From an uncultured Bacteroidales bacterium (lineage in GTDB: Bacteria > Bacteroidota > Bacteroidia > Bacteroidales > UBA932), in the NCBI GenBank assembly GCA_944326315.1, contig CALVDP010000006.1:1-64000 (forward strand): a stretch of DNA of 64,000 nt, written 5' to 3'. The stretch's first letter is position 1; each line of letters starts with the position of its first letter. The notes below the pieces were generated by a model. That model was not told the DNA's origin. It saw only the letters and a program-made list of their open reading frames with translations, and did no database searches. Below are positions 1-7,942 of the stretch, in pieces. Position numbers and translations under genes: made by a program.

Positions 1-197
1 AGAAAAATTTCTATCGGAAAAAGAAAATATTTTTTCAGAAAGATAAAAAAATACGGATTTTCTTTTTCTGAAAGACAGTCCGGAATTCAAGTCTTATATT
101 CGTCCATCGGTGTCCGGGACTCCTGGTGTCCGGCGCCTTGTTCAATATGGATATATGGTTTATGCTTCTATATGTTTCATGTTTTAATTATTACACT

Positions 198-1205
198 ATG
201 GACAATATCAGTTACAGCTCCGGAAACTGCGGCATTGAGGATGAGATGATGGTGAGGCGGTATGTGGACATTCTGACAGATGCCGGGTTCAAGGCGGTGT
301 TCGGGGATCAGAGGAATTCCGACGTCCTGATCGATTTGATTAACGTCATGCTCCCTGACGGCAAGAAAGTCCGCGAAATCGCTTACGCGACCACTGAGAT
401 CCCGGGGTTCTCCCCTTTCAACAAAAGCATCAGGATTGACCTGCGCTGTACCGGTGAGGACAATTCTTCTTTCATCGTAGAAGTGCAATGCTACCACCAG
501 GAGAACTTCTTCAGACGCTGCGTCCTGTATGCATCCAAGACCTATGACTCGGTGGCTCTCAAGGGGGACGGCAACATTTATGACATCCCTCCGGTGTATT
601 TCATCGGACTGCTCGGCAAGGGTCAGGGGATACCTTCCCCGAAAGTCGACAGATCTGACGGAATCTGGTCAGACAGGTTCATTTCCGAATATACTTTCCG
701 TGAAAAACTCTCCATGGACGTACCGGATGATACGATATTTTTTATCTTTGCAGAACTGGACAGGTTCTCGAAGAAGCTTGATGACTGCACCTCTCTGCTC
801 GACAAGTGGCTGTTCGCCCTGAAACATGTCGGTACCCTGGACAGCCTCCCCGAAGGTTTGAGGTCCAAGGCTTTCGAAAGACTGTTCCTGGCCTGTGAAA
901 TAGCACGGTTCGAACCGGAAAGAAGAATCACTTACGAAGAGAATATGATTACGGAACGGGACTATTACAACATCATCAACACCGCGAAAAACGACGGCAG
1001 GGCCGAAGGCGAAGCCATAGGACGTGCCGAAGGTGAAGCCATAGGACGCGCTGAAGGCGAAGCTAAAGGACGTGCCGAAGGCGAAGCTAAAGGACGTGCC
1101 GAAGGTCGTATCGAGATTGCGAAGTCTCTGAAACAGCTCGGAGTACCGGCAGAGACCATCATGCAGGCTACCGGAATGTCGGAACAGGAATTATTGGAGT
1201 TGTAA
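198..1205 (+). CDS. Rpn/PD-(D/E)XK family nuclease-transposase
   Basis: This 335-residue protein belongs to the Rpn (recombination-promoting nuclease, PD-(D/E)XK transposase family) type common in Bacteroidales. Seen: an N-terminal stretch with GDQRNSDVLIDLINVML, then IDLRC and FIVEVQ, which fit the catalytic D...ExQ core, and the FREKLSMDVPDDTIFFIFAEL segment typical of this subgroup. The C-terminal end has 4.5 copies of an eight-residue unit GRAEGEA(I/K), then a short helical tail. The ATG at 198 was chosen because homologues begin close to MDNISYSS; an in-frame ATG at 126 also exists. Known for the family: DNA cleavage that stimulates recombination. The role here is inferred. The stop codon lies 2 bp before a dispersed repeat (1208-1408). 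Base composition is not obviously foreign. Confidence 0.85.
   Translation: MDNISYSSGNCGIEDEMMVRRYVDILTDAGFKAVFGDQRNSDVLIDLINVMLPDGKKVREIAYATTEIPGFSPFNKSIRIDLRCTGEDNSSFIVEVQCYHQENFFRRCVLYASKTYDSVALKGDGNIYDIPPVYFIGLLGKGQGIPSPKVDRSDGIWSDRFISEYTFREKLSMDVPDDTIFFIFAELDRFSKKLDDCTSLLDKWLFALKHVGTLDSLPEGLRSKAFERLFLACEIARFEPERRITYEENMITERDYYNIINTAKNDGRAEGEAIGRAEGEAIGRAEGEAKGRAEGEAKGRAEGRIEIAKSLKQLGVPAETIMQATGMSEQELLEL
996..1106 (+). repeat. 24-bp in-frame tandem repeat inside the Rpn gene
   Basis: Four full and one partial copies of a 24-bp unit, beginning at 996, 1020, 1044, 1068 and 1092, encode GRAEGEAI or GRAEGEAK. Copies differ by synonymous changes (gcc/gct, ggc/ggt) and by the I/K codon. Such repeats can change copy number by slippage while keeping frame, altering the length of a charged, probably helical linker before the C-terminal tail. 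Confidence 0.9.
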
Positions 1206-1207
1206 AA

Positions 1208-1408
1208 TAACGTCAGTTCGACGAATTATTATGTTCAGTATCAAAGATTCCGTCGAACTGACGTTACGATTTCTTCGAAATCCATTTCCTTTTTCGTGTC
1301 ACCCCTCTTAAATTCTCCCCTGCGTAGGGGAGAACTTACATCGGACTTCGTCCTCCATAGAGGTAATTCTATGAAATTCATTCCATTCATTTCATCGAAT
1401 TCACGTTA
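1208..1408 (+). repeat. Dispersed ~200-bp MITE-like element, copy 1
   Basis: This stretch is repeated at 14315-14506 with about 8 mismatches over 192 aligned positions, plus one 9-bp duplication near the right end of this copy. It opens with TAACGTCAGTTCGACG, which is repeated as a perfect inverted copy at 1251-1266, and ends with a degenerate inverted version (TTCATCGAATTCACGTTA). The ends therefore form imperfect terminal inverted repeats. An internal hairpin TTCTCCCC/GGGGAGAA lies at 1313-1334. Sequence similarity to copy 2 stops abruptly at both ends. No coding potential was seen. It is non-autonomous; the source of mobility is unknown. Confidence 0.85.
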
Positions 1409-1520
1409 AAATATTAAAAGATAGACATTTTCGCAGTCAACCCGAAACGACATCAACTGATCTTCAGATCAAATAATCGTGCGTTTTCCCATAGTGAGAG
1501 AAGGCTCATAAATAAAGATG

Positions 1521-1562
1521 AAAACAGCTGCGGTCATGAAGAAACTGACCGCAGCTGTACTT
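1521..1562 (-). terminator. Rho-independent terminator of the rhamnose operon
   Basis: A perfect 13-bp stem (acagctgcggtca at 1524-1536 with its complement at 1546-1558) sits 75 bp after the rhaD stop. Read on the minus strand it is followed by TTTTC and further T-rich sequence. The 1409-1520 stretch between it and the dispersed repeat holds nothing else recognisable. Confidence 0.8.
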
Positions 1563-1636
1563 GTATCGTTCAGCCGGATTGTAAATCCGCATGTCTTTCA
1601 TGGTGGTGACTCGGACTTCGGTGCTGACGAATACTG

Positions 1637-2452
1637 TCATTTGGGCAGATTGAAAGCCTGGGCCATCTCACGCATCTGCTCCTGCGTCATCCCGTCAGGC
1701 TCATACCCCATGCACTTCGCATTGATATAGATCATGGCGGACTTGTTAAGGACATCCACCTGGTCGAAAGCCTCCATGATGTCTGGTCCCACAGCGAAGA
1801 CGCCGTGCTTCTCCCACATCACGACATCATAGTCCTCTAGTTCCCTGATAGTGGCTGCGGCAAGGGCGAGAGAGCCAGGAAGCTCGTATTTCACAATGCC
1901 TAGACCCTTCGGACAGAAGGCCCTTGTCTCAGGGATCATGCTCCAGAGGATGTTGGTCAAGACATCTTTCCCGAGGAACTTTTTCGTATGTGACATTGCC
2001 ACAAGCTCTATAGGATGAGTGTGGAGCGAGGCCTTGTACCCGAGCCCCCTTTCGACGAAGTCATTGTGCACCGCCAGATGCGAAGGAAGCTCGGAAGTGG
2101 GCTTCACCGGATTGTCCGCCACTATTTCATAGCTGGAACAGTCATCCAGTATCCTGATGACCGAACCGTTCTCCATCGGATATCTCGCCAGATCGCGCAT
2201 TCTTCTGTTTGTACCCTTGCAGAAGAACCAGCAGCCCTTAAGATGAGGCAGGGTAAGCCCTATCGGGACAGGAGGGCATATCGCCGGAAGGGAACGCATG
2301 CCGTCATCGACATACTCCGTAATATTCACTGTGATGTTGCCGCCGTTCCTTTCGGCCCATCCTTTCTGCCACAGATAACCCGCAGCTTCGGCGACTTCCA
2401 TTATCTGTCTTTCAAGGGCAGGACGCCCTTCAAGTATTGATCTGTTGTTCAT
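1637..2452 (-). CDS. rhaD: Rhamnulose-1-phosphate aldolase
   Basis: A class II zinc aldolase of 271 residues that splits L-rhamnulose 1-phosphate into dihydroxyacetone phosphate and L-lactaldehyde in the cytoplasm. Seen: RNGGNITVN near the N-terminus (phosphate-binding loop of the family), the zinc-binding HTHPIEL segment, and a second metal histidine in WEKHGVFAVG. Length agrees with E. coli RhaD (274). The ATG at 2452 (MNNRSILEG) is preferred over an upstream in-frame codon at 2476, which would add a hydrophobic extension not usual for the family. It is the last gene of the rhaB-rhaA-rhaT-rhaD unit and is followed by a terminator at 1521-1562. No lactaldehyde reductase or dehydrogenase gene lies next to it. 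Confidence 0.93.
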   Translation of the reverse strand: MNNRSILEGRPALERQIMEVAEAAGYLWQKGWAERNGGNITVNITEYVDDGMRSLPAICPPVPIGLTLPHLKGCWFFCKGTNRRMRDLARYPMENGSVIRILDDCSSYEIVADNPVKPTSELPSHLAVHNDFVERGLGYKASLHTHPIELVAMSHTKKFLGKDVLTNILWSMIPETRAFCPKGLGIVKYELPGSLALAAATIRELEDYDVVMWEKHGVFAVGPDIMEAFDQVDVLNKSAMIYINAKCMGYEPDGMTQEQMREMAQAFNLPK

Positions 2453-2498
2453 CATATAGACTTTCAATAAAAACACACTTCCGCAAACCGGCCTTTCT

Positions 2499-3506
2499 TC
2501 ATGACAGGTTCGGGAAAACCAACGAAAAAACCATTATGGCCAGACCGGCCACAAGCACGGCAACAGTCCTGGCGGTAACACCTTTCCACTCCTTGAGTAT
2601 AAGTCCCCACACATTGCTGAAAACGACATTCAGCGACATCAATATACACCAGGAAAAAGCGAAAAGCACAGAATCCCTGCTGAAGAAACCGGTCCCGATG
2701 CCGAGTCCGAAAAACTGCGTATACCAGAGGAGACCGGCAAGGGCGCAGAAAAGCACGTTCACAGGAAGCACCTTCACATTGGCATAATCATGGAATGACC
2801 GGTGCCTGTAATTCTGGAAAAGACAATAGGCGGCATTGGTAAGGAAACCGCCCAGGGTGACCAGGAATGTGGCAGGCAGCGTCCTGAACAATGCAGGAGA
2901 TTCCTCCACGGAAGGACCTGCATCAAGACCGAGTGCGAAACATGCGCTCATCACTCCTGCAAGCAAGGCCACCGCAAGCCCCTTCGACAATGAGAACTCC
3001 TTCACGGCCGTGTTGTCTTCCTTCCCGGAAAGGTCTCTGGAACGGAGACTTCCTGCATAGCCTATGACAGCAATTCCCACAAGGGTAATGCACACCCCAG
3101 CCAGCAGGACAAGCCCTGCTCCCCGGAAAAGATCGGTACCTGCAGCAATGGCCGGGAACAGGGTGCCGAAGGCAGCGCATGTACCAAGGGAAATAGACTG
3201 GCCCATGGCTATGCCGAGATACCTCATGGACAGGCCGAATGTCAGTCCTCCCACTCCCCACAAGGCGCCGAACCCCACCGCAGCCCACGAAGAAGCCGGA
3301 TCAGAGACAATTATCTGCCACAAGGTCTGTCCTTCCGGTACGGCAAGCATGGCTCCGGCAAACGGGAAGACAAGCCAGGCGAAGATGCCCTGCACAAGCC
3401 AGAAGCTTTCCCAGCTCCATCGTCTGACCTTGTTTATAGGTACATAGGAGCTGCTTTGTCCGAAGCTTCCGGCAGCGATTATCAACAGTCCCCAGAGATT
3501 GTCCAT
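2499..3506 (-). CDS. rhaT: L-rhamnose/proton symporter
   Basis: A 335-residue integral membrane protein of the RhaT family (drug/metabolite transporter superfamily) that imports L-rhamnose with protons across the inner membrane. Seen: about ten hydrophobic segments along the whole length, the N-terminal MDNLWGLLIIAAGSFGQSSSYVPINKVRRWSWE stretch resembling the conserved RhaT opening, and FAFSWCILMSLNVVFSNVWG near the C-terminus. Length matches E. coli RhaT (344). It lies 9 bp after the rhaA stop and 46 bp before rhaD, so co-transcription is very likely. Rhamnose would reach the periplasm through outer-membrane systems such as the nearby TonB receptor or SusCD, which is inference only. Confidence 0.93.
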   Translation of the reverse strand: MDNLWGLLIIAAGSFGQSSSYVPINKVRRWSWESFWLVQGIFAWLVFPFAGAMLAVPEGQTLWQIIVSDPASSWAAVGFGALWGVGGLTFGLSMRYLGIAMGQSISLGTCAAFGTLFPAIAAGTDLFRGAGLVLLAGVCITLVGIAVIGYAGSLRSRDLSGKEDNTAVKEFSLSKGLAVALLAGVMSACFALGLDAGPSVEESPALFRTLPATFLVTLGGFLTNAAYCLFQNYRHRSFHDYANVKVLPVNVLFCALAGLLWYTQFFGLGIGTGFFSRDSVLFAFSWCILMSLNVVFSNVWGLILKEWKGVTARTVAVLVAGLAIMVFSLVFPNLS

Positions 3507-3515
3507 GGCTGACGG

Positions 3516-4778
3516 CTATTTTCTCAAGGATGTCACATCCGCCTCGTATTTCAGGATATCCCCGATATAGTCCATGCCGGCAGGGACATCATTCCTGAGA
3601 CAGAACATGTCCCATACGGCACCCCAAGGCATGCTTTTGAGTTCTTCCTGAAGCGCAAGACGTTCGAAAAAGCGTCCTCCTGCCTCATATTTCCCGAGTA
3701 CGCCCTCCGGTTCAAGCAATGCCAGAAGGAGCGCCTTCTGCGTGGCCCTCGTACCTGTCACATACGCACCTATCCTGTTGATGGTGGCGTCAAAATAGTC
3801 CAGACCTATGTGTACACGGTCCAGGGCCTTGCATCTGATTATCTCCCTGGCAAGGTCCGTAATGTCATCATTCAATATTACTACATGGTCACTGTCCCAC
3901 CTCACAGGGCGGCTTACATGGAGCATTATCTCCGGAGTGAAGAGAAGAAGAGCCGACACCTTGTCCGCAATGCTTTCCGTCAAGTGGAAATGCCCTGTAT
4001 CAAGGGTCACCATCTTGCCGTTGGCAGCACCGTATCCGAGATAGAAGTCATAGGATCCGACAGTGTAGCTTTCAAGCCCGATACCGAAAAGCTTCGCCTC
4101 TATGCAGTCTTTCATGTTGTCGTATTTCACTGAGAAGATTTCATCGAGAGAATCCTTCAGTATTCTGCGGTATTCCAGCCTGCTGGCCGGCACCTCCTTG
4201 CTACCGTCATGGATCCATATATTCATGATGCACGGGTCATTCTGGTATTTGCCTATCTCCTCGCTTATCTGCCTGCAGCGCATGGTGTGCTCTATCCAGA
4301 ATCTGCGAATACCCTCGTCAGGATTGGCCAGGGTCAGGTCCCCGCTCTTAGGGTGCGAGAAAGATGTGCTGTTGAAATCAAGCTTCATCCCGTTCTCCCC
4401 TGCCCACTGCATCCATGACCTGAAATGCTCGGGTGTGACCTCGTTCCTGTCCACGGCCTTGCCCTGGAAGTCGCCGTAGATCTCATGCAGATTGAGACGG
4501 TGTCTGCCCGGTATAAGGGAGGCCGCCTTCAGGATATCAGCCCGAAGCTCGTCTATGTTCCGCGCTCTGCCGGGATAATTGCCTGTCACCTGTATGCCGC
4601 CTGTCAGGGAACCTTGTCCAAGTGTTTCGAAGCCGACAACATCATCGGCCTGCCAGCAATGCAATGAAATGGATATTTTCTGAAGGGTATCCAGTACCTT
4701 CTCCGTATCTGTGCCTATTGCGGCATAACGGTCCTTTGCAGCCTCATAGGCTCTCTCGACATTGATGTCTTTTTTCAT
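3516..4778 (-). CDS. rhaA: L-rhamnose isomerase
   Basis: Converts L-rhamnose to L-rhamnulose in the cytoplasm, using a divalent metal and a TIM-barrel fold. The 420-residue length is essentially that of E. coli RhaA (419). Seen: CWQADDVVGFE and GGIQVTGNYPGRARN near the N-terminus, NIWIHDGSKEVPASR, and LDTGHFHLTESIADKVSALL with metal-site aspartate and histidine, followed by HVSRPVRWDSDHVV. All are family signatures. It is the second gene of the operon, 82 bp after rhaB and 9 bp before rhaT. No alternative assignment is credible. Confidence 0.96.
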   Translation of the reverse strand: MKKDINVERAYEAAKDRYAAIGTDTEKVLDTLQKISISLHCWQADDVVGFETLGQGSLTGGIQVTGNYPGRARNIDELRADILKAASLIPGRHRLNLHEIYGDFQGKAVDRNEVTPEHFRSWMQWAGENGMKLDFNSTSFSHPKSGDLTLANPDEGIRRFWIEHTMRCRQISEEIGKYQNDPCIMNIWIHDGSKEVPASRLEYRRILKDSLDEIFSVKYDNMKDCIEAKLFGIGLESYTVGSYDFYLGYGAANGKMVTLDTGHFHLTESIADKVSALLLFTPEIMLHVSRPVRWDSDHVVILNDDITDLAREIIRCKALDRVHIGLDYFDATINRIGAYVTGTRATQKALLLALLEPEGVLGKYEAGGRFFERLALQEELKSMPWGAVWDMFCLRNDVPAGMDYIGDILKYEADVTSLRK

Positions 4779-4860
4779 ATGACTTATGTTTTACCGATTA
4801 ATATTACTTTCTCACTTTACGGGAGACCTGCAGCAGGATTGCTTCGCCGGTACTCCTGCT

Positions 4861-6270
4861 TTACATCCCTGCGATGATACGCCTGTATTCATTGCGGTCC
4901 CTGACCAGTCCGGCAGCCTGGGCCTGGACCATGCAGTTCCCTATTGCGGTGGCTTCGGCAGGACCGGCTATCACCTTCACTCCTGCAGCTTCTTCCGTCA
5001 TGCTGTTCAGCAATGTATTCCTGGCGCCTCCGCCTACTATGTACAGGCAGCTGATGTCATGAGGCGACAGCTCTCTCAGGATATCCAGGACCTCTCCGTA
5101 CCTGGCCGCAAGGCTTCTGAATATGCAATACACCATCTCGCAGTCGTCCGCCGGGGCCTTCCCTGATTTCTCCAGACACAGCCGGGATATGGCAGCAGTC
5201 ATGCTCTCGGGATTAGCCAGGGACGGGTCATCCGGATTCACTGTCACATTGAAATCCTTTCCCTTCCGGGCCATCGACATGATATCCCCATAGGCATAAT
5301 CCTTCCCCGCAAGCTTCCATTCCTTTCTGCACTGCTCCAGAAGCCACATGCCGGTAATATTCTTCAGAAAGCGGACGGAGCCTTCCACACCGCCTTCATT
5401 GGTAAAATTCATGGCAAAGGCACTTTCATTGACAACAGGAGCATCGGTCTCTATACCCATCAGGCTCCATGTACCGCTGCTCAGATACGCGAAATTCCGG
5501 TCCAGGGCAGGCACTGCGGCCACAGCCGATGCCGTGTCATGCCCGGCTACAGCCACGACCTTCACATTTCCGATACCAGTGCTCTCTGCTATACGGCTGT
5601 CAATCTCCCCCACCACGGTACCCGGCATGACAATCCCGGGGAACATATCCCTCTTGACACCAGCCGCAGCAAGCAAACCTCTGTCAAAATCCCTTGAATA
5701 CGGATCAAGAAGCTGTGATGTGGAAGCCACGGTGTACTCGCAGACCATCTTCCCTGTCAGCATATACGACAACAGGTCAGGTATGAAAAGCAGGTGTGAG
5801 GCATGTCTGAGCGATGCAGATCCGGTCTCAGCCTGACGGAATATCTGAAAAATGCTGTTGAATGGCATGATCTGAATGCCAGTCCTGCGATAAAGCTCCT
5901 CCTTTGGTATAATATTATAGAATTCCTCGGGAGCGCCGTCCGTGTATTGATCCCTGTAAGCTCTCGGCAGTCCCAGGATGGTGCCGTCATCCGCCACGAA
6001 ACCGAAATCCACTCCCCACGTATCAATACCAATCGATTCCGGATGATACCCGGCCGAAACGCATTTTCTGAAGCCTTCGATTATTGACGCATAAATGGCG
6101 AAAATATCCCAGTAATAATGTCCGGACACATTCAGGATGGCGTTGGGGAAGCGATGCACTTCTTCAAAACGGAACCTGCCGGCATTATCACGGAAACATA
6201 CCACTTCCCTGCCGCTTGTCGCTCCGATATCGACAGCAAGAAAGCATCCTGGAGTTGAGATATTCTTCAT
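4861..6270 (-). CDS. rhaB: Rhamnulokinase
   Basis: An FGGY-family sugar kinase of 469 residues that phosphorylates L-rhamnulose with ATP. Seen: N-terminal phosphate-binding DIGATSGREV, the ID-TWGVDFG motif, GHDTASAVAAVP, the ATPase-domain YLSSGTWSLMG, and C-terminal IVGGGARNTLLNSM for adenosine binding. Substitution of the usual DxGTxS by DIGATS is normal for rhamnulokinases. First gene of the minus-strand rhamnose operon. A Bacteroidota-type -7 box (TATCTTTG at 6321-6328, minus) lies about 50 bp upstream. The divergent AraC-type gene at 6636 is the probable activator. Confidence 0.95.
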   Translation of the reverse strand: MKNISTPGCFLAVDIGATSGREVVCFRDNAGRFRFEEVHRFPNAILNVSGHYYWDIFAIYASIIEGFRKCVSAGYHPESIGIDTWGVDFGFVADDGTILGLPRAYRDQYTDGAPEEFYNIIPKEELYRRTGIQIMPFNSIFQIFRQAETGSASLRHASHLLFIPDLLSYMLTGKMVCEYTVASTSQLLDPYSRDFDRGLLAAAGVKRDMFPGIVMPGTVVGEIDSRIAESTGIGNVKVVAVAGHDTASAVAAVPALDRNFAYLSSGTWSLMGIETDAPVVNESAFAMNFTNEGGVEGSVRFLKNITGMWLLEQCRKEWKLAGKDYAYGDIMSMARKGKDFNVTVNPDDPSLANPESMTAAISRLCLEKSGKAPADDCEMVYCIFRSLAARYGEVLDILRELSPHDISCLYIVGGGARNTLLNSMTEEAAGVKVIAGPAEATAIGNCMVQAQAAGLVRDRNEYRRIIAGM

Positions 6271-6320
6271 ATTTTGAATGTTTGTAGTGTTATCTGACGT
6301 GTGGTCTCAGTGTTCATGTG

Positions 6321-6328
6321 CAAAGATA
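6321..6328 (-). promoter_or_regulatory. Putative -7 box of the rhamnose operon
   Basis: On the minus strand this reads TATCTTTG, a match to the Bacteroidota -7 consensus TAnnTTTG, placing transcription start roughly 40 bp before the rhaB ATG. The interval to the regulator promoter holds an 8-bp inverted repeat (6339-6346 and 6412-6419), a candidate regulator-binding pair. Confidence 0.6.
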
Positions 6329-6338
6329 TATGCAGCGA

Positions 6339-6419
6339 CGCCACACAGACCTTCGTTTTTTGACCTACAGAATCTGTTTTTTGGCGGACTTGGGCGGAAA
6401 CAGGTTTTCCCGTGTGGCG
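6339..6419. promoter_or_regulatory. Spaced inverted repeat upstream of rhaB
   Basis: CGCCACAC at 6339-6346 is repeated in inverted orientation as GTGTGGCG at 6412-6419, 65 bp apart, just upstream of the rhaB promoter and between it and the regulator gene. AraC-family activators often bind paired half-sites, so these are candidate operator halves. The assignment is inference from position and symmetry only. Confidence 0.35.
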
Positions 6420-6456
6420 GATTATTGCGCCGTAAGGCGGAGACCTTGAGGATTTT

Positions 6457-6547
6457 GCGTATATTTGCCCTTCGGGCATTTATACTGTAGCGCCTCGGCA
6501 ATTGCAAACTTGTTTGCATTGCACTCGGCTTCTGCGTATATTTGGTC
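6457..6547 (+). promoter_or_regulatory. Iterated promoter cassette in front of the AraC-type gene
   Basis: Two near-repeats about 76 bp apart each contain GCGTATATTTG, ending in a TAnnTTTG -7 box (6460-6467 and 6536-6543), and each is followed by ATACTGT(A/T)GCGC. Before the second box lies an inverted repeat (caattgcaaa / tttgcattg, 6499-6521) and CTCGGCTTCTGCG. A TTTG 20 bp before the second box fits a -33 element. The same module in the opposite orientation precedes the TonB receptor gene at 10232-10378. Both point at the adjacent gene. Confidence 0.65.
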
Positions 6548-6635
6548 ATAAATGTCCACATATACTGTTGCGCACTCGCCGCGGTCACCGGCTGTTAAAT
6601 GCGGCTGCGCTCTCAGGAAGGCAACAGCAAATGAT

Positions 6636-7505
6636 ATGGAACCTATAAAATACATTGCACAGAACCAGAGAGACAGGGAATGGGGACTTACAGTCTGCTC
6701 CGTAGGGCATCAGAAAATCTCACCCGGAGAAGACTACCCGCCGGCGAAACACAACCAGGAATACATGTTCGACCCAGGACACGGAAGGATACTCCCGGAG
6801 TACCAACTCGTCTACATCGTGGACGGCAGAGGAACGCTGGCCACCAGGAATGCCGGCAAGATGAAGGTAGAAAGAGGAGACATGTTCATGCTTTTCCCTG
6901 GAGAATGGCATTCATACAGGCCGGACAACGACACGGGATGGAACGAATACTGGATCGGTTTTCAGGGAGTCAATATAGACAACCGCGTACAGGCCGGCTT
7001 CTTCTCTGTCAGGTCACCCATTTTCCATATTGGATACAATGAGTTCATAGTCAATCTGTACAATGAGGCCATACATACTGCCGTGAGACAGGAGCCGTTC
7101 TTCCAGCAACTCCTTGCCGGCGTGGTAAACCATCTCCTGGGCATCATGTTCATGACAGGCAGCAGAAACGCGCTCAGGAAAGACGATGAGGCTGTCAGGA
7201 TAGTGAACATGTCCAAGAGCATCATGGATGACTTCGTGGAGAATGATATTAAGATGCCGGAAATAGCGGACAGACTCAATATCAGCTACAGCAAGTTCAG
7301 ACGGATGTTCAAGCAATATACGGGACTGTCACCCGCACAATATTTCATAAACCTGAGGATCCACAGGGCGAAAGAGCTGCTGCGCGGTACAGGGGCATCC
7401 GTCAAGGAGATCTCAATCATCCTTCATTTCGAAAGCGCCGAATACTTCACCACAATGTTCCGTTCGCGCACCGGAATGACCCCGACCGAATTCCGCAAGA
7501 TATAA
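6636..7505 (+). CDS. AraC-family transcriptional regulator, probable rhamnose activator
   Basis: A 289-residue regulator with an N-terminal cupin-like sugar-sensing half (around residues 20-150, including ERGDMFMLFPGEWHSYRP) and a C-terminal AraC DNA-binding domain with two helix-turn-helix motifs (IADRLNISYSKFRRMFKQY and the following SVKEISIILHFESAEYFTTM, then FRSRTGMTPTEFR). The ATG at 6636 begins MEPIKYIAQ; the frame is open upstream to 6552, but that stretch is promoter-cassette sequence. Because it is divergent from rhaB, the natural target is the rhamnose operon, as with RhaR/RhaS. This is context inference. Confidence 0.88.
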   Translation: MEPIKYIAQNQRDREWGLTVCSVGHQKISPGEDYPPAKHNQEYMFDPGHGRILPEYQLVYIVDGRGTLATRNAGKMKVERGDMFMLFPGEWHSYRPDNDTGWNEYWIGFQGVNIDNRVQAGFFSVRSPIFHIGYNEFIVNLYNEAIHTAVRQEPFFQQLLAGVVNHLLGIMFMTGSRNALRKDDEAVRIVNMSKSIMDDFVENDIKMPEIADRLNISYSKFRRMFKQYTGLSPAQYFINLRIHRAKELLRGTGASVKEISIILHFESAEYFTTMFRSRTGMTPTEFRKI

Positions 7506-7506
7506 G

Positions 7507-7584
7507 AAAAGCAGGCTCCCTCCCCAAGGAACCTGCCCATATATAAAACGAACTTAACAAATAGACACGAAAAAATTCTTATGT
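7507..7584 (-). ncRNA. Candidate ~78-nt small RNA with own promoter and terminator
   Basis: On the minus strand a -33 TTTG, a 19-bp gap and a perfect -7 TACCTTTG (7591-7598) are followed within about 80 bp by a hairpin (GCAGGTTCC ... GGAGCCTGC) and TTTTCTT. The hairpin pairs fully, with one G-U, only in the minus-strand RNA; the plus-strand version has a C-A mismatch. This argues that it serves a minus-strand transcript and not the AraC-type gene that ends at 7505. No convincing reading frame is contained. It ends against the 3' end of the regulator gene. No known RNA family was recognised. Confidence 0.55.
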
Positions 7585-7590
7585 CCGGTG

Positions 7591-7620
7591 CAAAGGTAAC
7601 GATTTTAAAGCATTCTCCAA
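7591..7620 (-). promoter_or_regulatory. Strong Bacteroidota-type promoter for the small RNA candidate
   Basis: Minus-strand TACCTTTG at 7591-7598 with TTTG at 7618-7621, spaced 19 bp apart, is among the best consensus promoters in the window, yet no protein gene lies downstream on that strand. Confidence 0.6.
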
Positions 7621-7773
7621 ACAATTTAATGATATTTTTTTGGTCAAATACTGATTGCTTTATAACTTTAAGCAAAACAACAAATTCTATATGATATTAA
7701 AACACTACACCCTATTACAATAAGGTGCCGGTTCAATTTATAACCAAACTGGGGATACTCTATTGCAAGCCCT

Positions 7774-7920
7774 GTGCCGCACCTCTCTTATGAAGAAAGA
7801 TGCATGATATATTCCGTCAGGGGAAAGGACCGGGGCACCGGCTCATTAGATGAATTAAGTCTTTCGCAAAAAACAATCAGGGACAGCCCGAAAGGACTGC
7901 GGCCAAAAGCCACTTTTGAA
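7774..7920 (+). pseudogene. Possible IS30-type transposase N-terminal fragment
   Basis: The reading frame starts MPHLSYEERCMIYSV, resembling the (H)LTxEERxxI opening of IS30-family transposases, and later has KGLRPKA, which recalls KGxRGYRPKQA of the same family, but the sequence between is too short and unlike the family. No terminal inverted repeats were found. It lies in the 437-bp AT-rich interval between two convergent genes (7506-7942), which otherwise holds only the small RNA candidate. The similarity is short and could be chance. Confidence 0.3.
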
Positions 7921-7942
7921 GTCACCTCTGCCTGGGGACATG

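Noticed and set aside
1..125. AT-rich start of the window with two near-identical TTTTTC(A/T)GAAAGA motifs and GGTGTCCGG twice
   Set aside because: Repeats are too short and without a neighbouring gene that would give them meaning; probably upstream region of the Rpn gene.
1518..1730. Short plus-strand frame starting MKTAAVMKKLTAAVL
   Set aside because: Its first part is the hairpin of the rhamnose operon terminator and the rest is antisense to rhaD; the signal-like look is coincidental.
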